NCBI GenBank assembly: GCA_035632095.1
Contig: DASQHM010000048.1
Location: forward strand, 1 to 35,514
Origin: DASQHM01 sp035632095
Lineage (GTDB): Bacteria; Pseudomonadota; Alphaproteobacteria; Ferrovibrionales; Ferrovibrionaceae
DNA: 35,514 bases
Reading direction: 5' to 3'
Part shown: piece after piece, positions 15,453 to 22,907 of the stretch
Layout of the letters: the number at the start of each line of letters is the position of its first letter
Numbering within the stretch: the stretch's first letter is position 1
Program-made: the position numbers and the translations under genes
Notes under the pieces: generated by a model
Seen by the model: only the letters and a program-made list of their open reading frames with translations
What the model was told of the DNA's origin: nothing
Database searches by the model: none

Positions 15453-16294
15453 GTGGAATGCCGCGGCCTCTGGTGCTGTGCGCCGACGACTATGCCATCG
15501 CGCCCGGCGTGAGCCGGGGCATCGTCGAGCTGGCGGAACGCGGCCGACTCAGTGCCACGAGCTGCATGAGCGTGAGCCCGTTCTGGCCCGAACACGCGGC
15601 GCGATTGAAACCTCTCGATGGCCGGATCGACATCGGCCTGCATCTGACATTGACCGATGTGCCGCCGCTCGGCTCCATGCCGCGCACGGCGCGGCACGGC
15701 AAGCTTCCGACGCTCGGTTGGTTGATGGCGTCGGCAGCGTTGCGCCGTCTCGATCGCGCGGAAATCGCTGCGGAATTGACGCGCCAGGTCGATGCGTTCG
15801 AAGCCGCCCTCGGCCGGCCGCCGGATTTTCTCGACGGCCATCAGCATGTGCACCAACTTGCCGGCGTGCGGGAGTGCGTGGTCGACCTGCTCCGGCGGCG
15901 GCTCGGCGGGCGCGGCTACGTGCGGGTCACCGAAGAACCATTGCCTGCCGTCGCGCGCCGCGGCGTTGCGGTCGGGCGGGCTGCGATCATCGCGCTGCTC
16001 GCGGGAAAATTCTCCCTCATGCTCCGCGCCGAAGGCATTCCGGCCAACGCCGGTTTCGGCGGCGTGCACGACTTTTCCGGCAAGACGCCGTACCGAACGC
16101 TGTTCCGGCGTTTCCTGAGCGAAACAGGCGCGCGTCCCTTGATCATGTGCCATCCGGGTCACGCGGATGCCGCCCTGGCCGCGGTCGATCCGGTGACCGT
16201 CGAGCGCGAGGCCGAGTGGCAGTATTTTGCTGGCGACGACTTTCCGCGCGACCTTGCCGATGCCGGTTACCGCCTGGCGCGATTTGCGCGTTGA
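15449..16294 (+). CDS. ChbG/HpnK (YdjC) family deacetylase
   Basis: A 281-residue YdjC-fold carbohydrate deacetylase. The metal site is built from the N-terminal ADDYAIAPG, and GLHLTLTDVPPL and DGHQHVHQL supply further His ligands; a late MCHPGH matches the family end. Known relatives remove acetyl groups from chito-oligosaccharides (ChbG) or act in hopanoid side-chain formation (HpnK), and others lie in lipid-glycan clusters. The GTG at 15449 overlaps the aminotransferase stop (GTGA); the ATG at 15458 is an equally possible start. An aminotransferase directly coupled to a deacetylase fits handling of an amino or acetamido group on one substrate, which is an inference. Confidence 0.9.
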   Translation: MSGMPRPLVLCADDYAIAPGVSRGIVELAERGRLSATSCMSVSPFWPEHAARLKPLDGRIDIGLHLTLTDVPPLGSMPRTARHGKLPTLGWLMASAALRRLDRAEIAAELTRQVDAFEAALGRPPDFLDGHQHVHQLAGVRECVVDLLRRRLGGRGYVRVTEEPLPAVARRGVAVGRAAIIALLAGKFSLMLRAEGIPANAGFGGVHDFSGKTPYRTLFRRFLSETGARPLIMCHPGHADAALAAVDPVTVEREAEWQYFAGDDFPRDLADAGYRLARFAR

Positions 16295-16321
16295 CCGGCA
16301 TTGCTAAAAGTGCCGCCAGGT

Positions 16322-16349
16322 TTGACCGTGCGCGCATGAATGCTAAGGT
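16322..16349 (+). promoter_or_regulatory. Candidate promoter of the acyl-CoA dehydrogenase operon
   Basis: TTGACC at 16322-16327 is followed, 16 nt later, by TAAGGT at 16344-16349, preceded by TGC to give an extended -10 (TG-N-TAAGGT). It sits in the 101-nt gap after the deacetylase gene, about 47 nt before the first ATG. This is the best promoter-like match of the central block, but it rests on inspection only. Confidence 0.42.
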
Positions 16350-16395
16350 TGCGCCGACCATGAAAGAGGCGTGAAGCGGCGGAGGGTTGCCGGCG

Positions 16396-17541
16396 ATGAT
16401 GCAGACATTCCGGTTCGATCCGGTGGAACTCCCTGAGGCCGCCGAAACCCTTCGGCGCGACGTGCGCAAATTTCTCGAGAAGGAAATGGCGGGCGCCGGC
16501 CCGCGCAGCGATTCGTGGAGCGCGTTCAACCCGGATTTCAGCCGGAAGATGGGCGAGCGCGGCTGGATCGGCATGACCTGGCCGAAGCAATACGGCGGTC
16601 ACGAGCGCACGGCGCTCGAGCGCTACGTGCTGCTTGAAGAATTGCTTGCCGCCGGCGCGCCGGTCAGCGCCCATTGGGTGGCCGACCGGCAGAGTGGGCC
16701 GCTGCTGTTGCGCTTCGGCACCGAGGAGCAGCGCAAGTTTTTCCTGCCGAAGATCGCGGCCGGCGAATGCTACTTCTGCATCGGCATGAGCGAACCGGAT
16801 TCCGGCTCCGACCTGGCATCGATCCGCACCCGCGCGGTTCAATCGAACGGCGGCTGGGTGGTGAACGGCACCAAGCTCTGGACGTCCAATGCCCACCATT
16901 GCAACTACATGATCCTGCTGGCCCGCACCGCAGAGAAGAACGAGAATCGGCACGAGGGCATGACCCAGTTCGTGGTCGATCTGAAAGCGCCGGGCGTGAA
17001 GATTCGGCCGATCAAAAACCTTGCCGGCGACCATCATTTCAATGAAGTGGTTTTCACCGACTATTACATCCCGAACGAGCGCATCGTCGGCACGCTGCAC
17101 AACGGCTGGCGTCAGGTCATGAACGAACTGGCCTTCGAGCGCAGCGGCCCCGAACGGCTGCTGTCGGCCTTCACGCTGGTGGTGGAACTGGTCCGCGCCG
17201 CCGGGCCGGAGCCGTCGGAGCGCGCCGCCGTCGCCATCGGCCGCCTCGTGGCGCATCTCTACACGCTGCGCCGCATGTCGCTGTCGGTCGCCGGCATGTT
17301 GCAGGCGGGTCTGATGCCGGAGCTTGAGGCGGCGGTGGTCAAGGATCTCGGTACGCTCTGCGAGCAGGAAATCCCGGAAGTGGCGCGATTGCTCATGGAT
17401 TGCGAGCCCGATCCCAACGCGTCCGATGCGTTCGTGGCGACGCTGGCTCAGACGATGCTCTATGCGCCGTCGTTTTCGATCCGCGGCGGCACGCGAGAGA
17501 TATTGCGCGGAATCATTGCGCGGGGGCTCGGTCTCCGATGA
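16396..17541 (+). CDS. Acyl-CoA dehydrogenase, FAD-binding subunit of a likely heteromer
   Basis: An acyl-CoA dehydrogenase-family flavoprotein of 381 residues introducing a double bond alpha-beta to a CoA thioester. Domain order is the usual helical N-terminus, a middle beta domain with IGMSEPDSGSDLASIRT (FAD and substrate contacts) and a helical C-terminus ending RGGTREILRGIIARGLGLR. The usual catalytic-base motif (E-G-T) reads G-G-T here, so the classic Glu is missing. The ATG at 16396 is chosen because GGAGG lies 10 nt upstream; a TTG at 16387 overlaps that site. The partner gene begins at its stop (ATGA), which suggests an obligate complex. Substrate unknown; such pairs often act on steroid side chains or cyclic acyl-CoAs. 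Confidence 0.92.
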   Translation: MMQTFRFDPVELPEAAETLRRDVRKFLEKEMAGAGPRSDSWSAFNPDFSRKMGERGWIGMTWPKQYGGHERTALERYVLLEELLAAGAPVSAHWVADRQSGPLLLRFGTEEQRKFFLPKIAAGECYFCIGMSEPDSGSDLASIRTRAVQSNGGWVVNGTKLWTSNAHHCNYMILLARTAEKNENRHEGMTQFVVDLKAPGVKIRPIKNLAGDHHFNEVVFTDYYIPNERIVGTLHNGWRQVMNELAFERSGPERLLSAFTLVVELVRAAGPEPSERAAVAIGRLVAHLYTLRRMSLSVAGMLQAGLMPELEAAVVKDLGTLCEQEIPEVARLLMDCEPDPNASDAFVATLAQTMLYAPSFSIRGGTREILRGIIARGLGLR

Positions 17542-18614
17542 GCGACGCCCGCGAAACCCGGCAACTCATCACCGATGCGGCGCATCGGCTGTTCGACCAG
17601 TACGTCTCGCGCGAGGTGCAGGAGAAGGCGGAAGCCGGCACCTGGCCGGGCGCGCTTTGGACGGCGCTGGAGGAGGCCGGCCTCACGCTTGCGGCGGTGC
17701 CGGAGCAATTCGGCGGCACGGGCGGCGCCGTCGGCGACGAACTCGCCGTACTGCGCGCCTCGGGGCGCTACGCGACGCCCGTACCGCTGGCCGAAACCAT
17801 GCTGGCCGGATGGCTGCTGGCTGATGCCGGATTGAAGGTGCCGCTTGGGCCCATGAGCCTCGCACCGACCCAACGCACCGACGCGTTGTCGCTCGCCAAG
17901 ACTGCGGCGGGCTGGACGCTGTCCGGCACCGCGCACCGCGTGCCCTGGGGCCGCTCGGTGCAACACGTGGCAGTGCTGGCAAAGGCGCCCGGCGGCAACG
18001 CCGTCGCGTTGGTGAAGGCCGGCGCCGCCAAAGTCGAGTCCGGCGCCAACCTGGCGGGCGAGCCGCGAGATTCGCTGGTGTTCAATAACGTCGCTCTCGC
18101 GCCGGATTCCGTGTCGAAGACCGGAACGACTCCGGATGACCTGATGCAGATGGGCGCCTTGATGCGGGCGGCGCAGATGACCGGCGCTCTGGAAAGGATC
18201 CTCGACCTCGCGGTCAGATACGCGGGCGAGCGGTCGCAGTTCGGCCGCAACATCGGCAAGTTCCAGGCCGTGCAGCAGCAGCTCGCGGTCCTGGCCGGGC
18301 AGGTTGCGGCGTCGGGCCGCGCCGTCGAATCGGCTTACGAGCAGCGCGAGCAGGCCGGCGATCTCGCCTTCGCCGCCGCGGTCGCCAAGGCGCGCGTCGG
18401 CGAGGCGGCATCGATCGGGGCCGGCATCGCGCATCAGGTCCACGGCGCCATCGGCTTCACTCACGAACACATGCTGCACTACAGCACCCGCAGGCTTTGG
18501 TCGTGGCGAAGCGAGTTCGGCGGCGATGCGTATTGGCAGGAGCTGATCGGACGCCGCATCGCCAAAGCCGGTGCCGATAAATTGTGGCCGCTCATGACCG
18601 GTACGGCGGGCTGA
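17538..18614 (+). CDS. Acyl-CoA dehydrogenase, partner subunit
   Basis: A second acyl-CoA dehydrogenase-family chain of 358 residues, translationally coupled to the previous one by an ATGA overlap. The N-terminal domain is recognisable by VPEQFGGTGGAVGDELAVL, the middle domain is shorter and lacks the strong FAD motifs, and the C-terminal helical bundle has RYAGERSQFGRNIGKFQAVQ and HQVHGAIGFTHEH. Near the position of the usual catalytic base lies WRSEFGG, whose Glu could serve. In known paired dehydrogenases one flavin site is formed by both chains; that arrangement is inferred here from the pairing and from the residue losses. The in-frame extension to 17400 lies inside the first gene and is rejected. 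Confidence 0.9.
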   Translation: MSDARETRQLITDAAHRLFDQYVSREVQEKAEAGTWPGALWTALEEAGLTLAAVPEQFGGTGGAVGDELAVLRASGRYATPVPLAETMLAGWLLADAGLKVPLGPMSLAPTQRTDALSLAKTAAGWTLSGTAHRVPWGRSVQHVAVLAKAPGGNAVALVKAGAAKVESGANLAGEPRDSLVFNNVALAPDSVSKTGTTPDDLMQMGALMRAAQMTGALERILDLAVRYAGERSQFGRNIGKFQAVQQQLAVLAGQVAASGRAVESAYEQREQAGDLAFAAAVAKARVGEAASIGAGIAHQVHGAIGFTHEHMLHYSTRRLWSWRSEFGGDAYWQELIGRRIAKAGADKLWPLMTGTAG

Positions 18615-18652
18615 GCGCCTAGGCGGCCCTTCGGGGGGAGGGAGAGGCAAGC

Positions 18653-18679
18653 ATGAACCGCGACCGGCCTTCGGCGTAA
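18653..18679 (+). promoter_or_regulatory. Nine-codon upstream reading frame before the 2Fe-2S subunit gene
   Basis: A very strong purine-rich ribosome-binding region (18633-18647) precedes an ATG at 18653 that opens a tiny frame encoding MNRDRPSA and stops at TAA 18677-18679, only 4 nt before the GTG of the next gene. The GTG itself has almost no ribosome-binding site. The layout suggests that ribosomes load at the mini-frame and re-initiate at GTG. Confidence 0.4.
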
Positions 18680-18683
18680 GGCA

Positions 18684-19142
18684 GTGATCAGCGTCGTCGT
18701 CAACGGAAAGCCGGTCAATGTGTCGGCCGAGCCCGATACGCCCTTGCTGTGGGTGCTGCGGGAACATCTGAAACTGACCGGAACGAAATTCGGATGCGGG
18801 GTCGCGCAATGCGGCGCCTGCACCGTGCATCTGGACGGGCAACCCGCGCGAAGCTGCTCGGTGCCGCTGTCGGCGGCCGTGGGCAAGAAGATCACGACCA
18901 TCGAGGGTCTGCCGCCCGAACTGGCGGAGCCCCTGCGAAAGGCTTGGGTCGCCGAGCAGGTGCCGCAATGCGGCTACTGCCAATCGGGCCAGATCATGCA
19001 GGCGGCGGCGCTGCTGCACGGCAAGAGCAGGCCCAGTCGCGATCAGATCGTCGCGCATATGAACGGCAATATCTGCCGGTGCGGAACCTACGGCCGCATC
19101 CTGCGCGCGGTCGAAAAGGCAGCGGGCGAGGTCCACCGATGA
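18684..19142 (+). CDS. 2Fe-2S subunit of a molybdenum hydroxylase (isoquinoline 1-oxidoreductase alpha-like)
   Basis: A 152-residue protein with two iron-sulfur clusters, the electron-transfer subunit of xanthine-dehydrogenase-family molybdoenzymes. The plant-ferredoxin-type ligands are in CGVAQCGACTVHLDG with a later Cys (RSC); the second cluster uses CGYCQSGQ and NICRCGTY. The N-terminal VNGKPVNVSAEPDTPLLWVL matches the alpha subunit of isoquinoline 1-oxidoreductase-like enzymes. The GTG start is set by this alignment. It overlaps the large subunit by ATGA. No FAD subunit or cytochrome c is encoded here, so electrons must go to a partner elsewhere. Confidence 0.94.
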   Translation: MISVVVNGKPVNVSAEPDTPLLWVLREHLKLTGTKFGCGVAQCGACTVHLDGQPARSCSVPLSAAVGKKITTIEGLPPELAEPLRKAWVAEQVPQCGYCQSGQIMQAAALLHGKSRPSRDQIVAHMNGNICRCGTYGRILRAVEKAAGEVHR

Positions 19143-21328
19143 ACGACGCCGCGGTGCCGACCGCGACACGCCTCAATCGGCGGAGTTTTCTGCTGGCGTC
19201 GGCGGGCCTTGCCGTTGCCGTCGGCTTCGCGCGCGTGCGGGGTGCCCGCGCTCAAGAGGCGTCGCGCATTGCGCCCAATGCCTGGATCGTCATCGACAGC
19301 AAGGGTTATGTGAACATCGTGTCGCCCGCGGCGGAAATGGGCCAGGGCGCGATGACGGCGCTGCCGGCGCTGGTCGCCGAAGACTTGGATGCGGATTGGC
19401 GAAGCGTGCGCGTCGTGCAGGCGCCGAGCGATCCGCGCCGGTACGGCAATCCGCGGCTGGGCGGCCTGATGCTGACCGGCGGCAGCCGTACGCTGCAAGG
19501 CTATTACGAATTGCTCCGCCTGGCCGGGGCGCATGCGCGCTTTGTGCTGTTGCGCGCGGTGGCGAACGAATGGGCCGTGCCGACGGACGAATTGATGACC
19601 GATTCCGGCGCGGTGGTGCATCGGCCGACGAACCGCCACATCGGCTACGGCGAAATCGCGAAATTTGCCACCGTGCCGTCGTCGTTGCGGCCGCTCGGCG
19701 CCGCCGACCTGAAGCCGCTTAACAAGTGCAATTTTATTGGCAGGAAACTGGAGCGCCTCGACATTCCGGCCAAGCTGAACGGCACCGCCAAATTCGGCAT
19801 CGATACCCAGGTTCGCGACCTGCATTTCGGCGCCGTCTTGCGGGCGCCGATCGCCGGCCCCGGCATGGAACCGGGCGCCATCGACGATGCCGCCGCGCGC
19901 AATGTGCCGGGCGTGACGGCGATCGTTCCGCTGTCGTACGGCGTCGGCATTGTCGCCACCACGGTCGAGGCGACCATCAAGTCGCGTGCGGCGCTCAAGG
20001 TCGATTGGCGCGGCGCGCCGAAGGCCGGGCAATACGACAGCGACAAGGTGCTCGCCGAATTCGCGGCGGTGGCGGAGGACATTGGCAAAGCCGGCGTCAC
20101 GTTTCACGCGAGCGGCGATGCGGCGGCAGCCATCGCGGCGGCGGCGAAGACCGTCTCAGCCACATATCTGAACGATCACGTATATCACGCGACGATGGAG
20201 CCCATGAACGCTACGGCCGTCGTGGAGCATGATCGCGCCGAACTCTGGGTGCCCACGCAATCGCCGAGCTGGGCGATGGCGGCCGTGGCTGAGGCGCTGC
20301 AATTGCGCACCGAGCAGGTGAGCATCCACACAACCTATCTCGGCGGCGGTTTCGGGCGCCGCTCGGAATGGGACTTCGTCGTCGATGCGGCCCTTCTGGC
20401 GCGCGCTGCCGGCAAACCGGTGAAGGTGATCTGGACCCGGGAAGACGACGTGACCCATGACAAGTACCGGCCGCTCGTGGCGCAGCATCTGACGGCCGGT
20501 CTCGATGCGGGCGGGGCCGTGGTCGGCTGGCGGCACAGGATCGTGAGCGATTCGATCACGGCCCGAATCTTCCCGAAGCAATTTCGCCCCGACGCCAACG
20601 ACGGTTCGGTCAGCGAAGGCGCCGTGTCCACGTATGACGTGGGCGACCAGCTTCAGCAATGGGTACGGCAAGATCGCGGCATCGACGTCGGCTATTGGCG
20701 CGCGGTTGGTCCGGGTTACACCAGGTTTGCCGCCGAGAGCTTCGTCGACGAGGTCGCCAAAGCGAAGAATGTCGATCCGCTCGCCTTTCGCCTCTCGCTG
20801 CTGCGCGACGAGCGCGCCCGCAACGTGATCGAAACGGCGGCGAACATGGCGGTTTGGCACAAGCCGCACGACGAACGCGCGCTCGGGCTTGCCTATTCCG
20901 CCGGTTGGGAGACCCATGTGGCGACCGTGGCCGAAGTCTCGCTCGATCGGGAGTCCGGGCAAATCCGCGTGCATCGCGTCTGGGCCGCGGTGGATGCGGG
21001 CATCGCCGTGCAGCCGCAGATCGTCGAGGCGCAGATCGAAGGCGCCGTCGTTCACGGCACGGGGCAAGCCCTGTTCGAGCGCATCAGCCTACAAGGCGGA
21101 CGTGTGGAGCAATCCAACTTCCACGATTACCGCGTGATCCGCATGGCGGAAGCGCCGGAGGTTCATGTCCAAGTGCTGCAGAGCGCGCATCCGCCGGGCG
21201 GCATCGGCGAGGTCGGCCTGCCCCCTGTCGCGCCGGCGATCGCCAACGCGGTGGCGCGGCTGGCCGGCGTGCGATTGCGCCATCTGCCGATGACGCCGGA
21301 GCGCGTGAAGGCCGCTCTAAGAGCTTGA
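19139..21328 (+). CDS. Molybdopterin-binding subunit of a xanthine-dehydrogenase-family oxidoreductase
   Basis: The 729-residue catalytic subunit, related to isoquinoline 1-oxidoreductase beta and periplasmic aldehyde oxidases. A Tat signal is visible at the N-terminus (NRRSFLLASAG, arginines at about 14-15, ending near ARAQEA), so it is probably exported folded with its cofactor. Molybdopterin-contact runs include AEMGQGAMTALP, YLGGGFGRRSEWDF and the region near GPGYTRFAAESFVDE; the likely catalytic glutamate is E691 in GGIGEVGLPP. It hydroxylates a heterocycle or aldehyde using water; the substrate is not known. The start was set at the ATG overlapping the small subunit stop; the frame upstream to 18749 is spurious. 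Confidence 0.93.
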   Translation: MNDAAVPTATRLNRRSFLLASAGLAVAVGFARVRGARAQEASRIAPNAWIVIDSKGYVNIVSPAAEMGQGAMTALPALVAEDLDADWRSVRVVQAPSDPRRYGNPRLGGLMLTGGSRTLQGYYELLRLAGAHARFVLLRAVANEWAVPTDELMTDSGAVVHRPTNRHIGYGEIAKFATVPSSLRPLGAADLKPLNKCNFIGRKLERLDIPAKLNGTAKFGIDTQVRDLHFGAVLRAPIAGPGMEPGAIDDAAARNVPGVTAIVPLSYGVGIVATTVEATIKSRAALKVDWRGAPKAGQYDSDKVLAEFAAVAEDIGKAGVTFHASGDAAAAIAAAAKTVSATYLNDHVYHATMEPMNATAVVEHDRAELWVPTQSPSWAMAAVAEALQLRTEQVSIHTTYLGGGFGRRSEWDFVVDAALLARAAGKPVKVIWTREDDVTHDKYRPLVAQHLTAGLDAGGAVVGWRHRIVSDSITARIFPKQFRPDANDGSVSEGAVSTYDVGDQLQQWVRQDRGIDVGYWRAVGPGYTRFAAESFVDEVAKAKNVDPLAFRLSLLRDERARNVIETAANMAVWHKPHDERALGLAYSAGWETHVATVAEVSLDRESGQIRVHRVWAAVDAGIAVQPQIVEAQIEGAVVHGTGQALFERISLQGGRVEQSNFHDYRVIRMAEAPEVHVQVLQSAHPPGGIGEVGLPPVAPAIANAVARLAGVRLRHLPMTPERVKAALRA

Positions 21329-21716
21329 TCGAGCGTCATTTTCAGGAACTGAGATCGTCCGGCCTGAGCCTGTGCGAGGCGTGCTGAGCCCTAGTCCAGT
21401 TGGCCTTATCGCTACGCCGCAGCAGGATTTTCGGCATATCTTCGTGTAAACTCACGTGTTCCAGATTTGGCGGCTGCTGCAGACGCCGGGCGCGGCGTTG
21501 CGACTTGGCGGCGCGGTGCCAATGATAGGATCATCCGGGCACGCGCTCGCCCCAATCTCACGCAGGACGGCGCGGATCAAAAGATTGAGAGCATTCTCAG
21601 AGCGCCTCGGTTCGTGGGGCGCGGAACGGCCCCAACGGATAGATTGTCGATCCGAACCGGGCGAGGCGATTGCGGTGATGCGGTTCGCGGTTTGAGCTTC
21701 TTCGGGTTTGACGGAA
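21329..21716 (+). other. 388-nt intergenic region with no supported gene
   Basis: The longest stretch without a gene in the window. Short frames run through it on both strands (for example 21456-21695 forward), but none has a ribosome-binding site or resembles a known family. It must hold the end of the molybdenum hydroxylase transcript and the promoter of the RND genes; a convincing terminator or -35/-10 pair was not found. Confidence 0.6.
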
Positions 21717-22907
21717 ATGCGGCTTCGCAATTGGATTATCGGCGCCGTCGTGATCGCGGTTTGTGCGGGCGGCGGCTACTGGTTTTACACCACGCGCGAC
21801 AGCGGCGCGCAGGCGCAAGCGGTGGGGGCACAGCGCGGTCCCGTGGCTCAACCCGTCGTGGTGGCGCCGGTGCTGCGCGAGAAGGTACCAAACGACGTGT
21901 CGGTCATCGGCGCGGTCCAGGCCTACGAAACCGTGGCCGTGAAGTCGCGGATCGACGGTCAGATCGTCAAGATTTTCTTCAAGGAAGGCGACGAGGTACA
22001 GGCGGGCGACCTGCTGATCCAGCTCGACGCGCGCGCCATCGAGGCGCAGCTGCATCAGGCCGAAGCCACGTTGGCGAAGGATCAGGCGCAGGGCGTCAAT
22101 ATGAAGCGCACCGCGGGCCGGCTCGGCGATCTGGCGCAGCGCGAATTCGCATCGCGCCAGGCAGTGGATGACGCCAAGACCAACGAAATGATGATGAGCG
22201 CCGCTTCCCAAGCGGATCAGGCGGCGATCGAGAGCGCCAAGGTCCAGCTCACCTATACGCAAATTCGCGCCCCGATCAGCGGCCGCACGGGCGTGATCAA
22301 CTTGACGACCGGCAACGTGGTGAAGGCCAACGACACCAACGCCATCGTCACCATCAACCGGGTACATCCGATCAACGTGCTGTTCGCCGTGCCGCAAAAG
22401 TATTTCGACCTGGTGCGGCAGACCTTGTCCAAGGGACCGGTCGAGGCCTTCGTCGAGTTCCCGAACAGCAACGGTCGCAAGATCGTCGGAAAGATTCAGT
22501 TCTTCGACAACACCATCGATCAGACCACCGGCACGTTCCAGGTGAAGGCCGTGTTCGGCAACGAGGACGGTTCGCTCTGGCCCGGCATGTTCGTGACCGT
22601 GACCGTGCGGCTCGGGACCGACAGCAACGCCCTCACCGTACCCTCGGCCGCGGTGCAGACCGGCCAGCAAGGGACTTACATTTTCGTCGTCCGCCAGGAT
22701 CAAACCGTGGAAATGCGGCCGATCAAAGTAGGGCGCGAAGCGGGACAGAAATCGGTGATCGAGAGCGGCGTCAATGAAGGCGAGCAGGTGGTGACCGAAG
22801 GCCAGCTTCGCCTCACCAACGGCACCAAGGTCGAAGTGCGCAACGCGGGCGACGCCGCCGGCTCCGCCCTTCCGCCCGGAGCCGAGCCGGCCAAGGCAAG
22901 CCAATGA
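21717..22907 (+). CDS. RND efflux periplasmic adaptor subunit (membrane fusion protein)
   Basis: A 396-residue membrane fusion protein. An N-terminal signal-anchor (about residues 5-21) precedes a lipoyl/barrel-sandwich half (SRIDGQIVKIFFKEGDEV), an alpha-helical hairpin (about 105-160), the second half (TQIRAPISGRTG), a beta-barrel and a membrane-proximal end. This is the MdtA/AcrA type that bridges an inner-membrane RND pump to an outer-membrane channel. The TTG at 21708 is possible, but the ATG at 21717 gives the normal signal sequence. Its stop overlaps the permease ATG. The C-terminal tail PPGAEPAKASQ is unstructured. Confidence 0.94.
   Translation: MRLRNWIIGAVVIAVCAGGGYWFYTTRDSGAQAQAVGAQRGPVAQPVVVAPVLREKVPNDVSVIGAVQAYETVAVKSRIDGQIVKIFFKEGDEVQAGDLLIQLDARAIEAQLHQAEATLAKDQAQGVNMKRTAGRLGDLAQREFASRQAVDDAKTNEMMMSAASQADQAAIESAKVQLTYTQIRAPISGRTGVINLTTGNVVKANDTNAIVTINRVHPINVLFAVPQKYFDLVRQTLSKGPVEAFVEFPNSNGRKIVGKIQFFDNTIDQTTGTFQVKAVFGNEDGSLWPGMFVTVTVRLGTDSNALTVPSAAVQTGQQGTYIFVVRQDQTVEMRPIKVGREAGQKSVIESGVNEGEQVVTEGQLRLTNGTKVEVRNAGDAAGSALPPGAEPAKASQ

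Noticed and set aside
21452..21730. Short frames on both strands in the gap before the RND adaptor
   Set aside because: No ribosome-binding site, no family resemblance and strand-symmetric occurrence; treated as intergenic.
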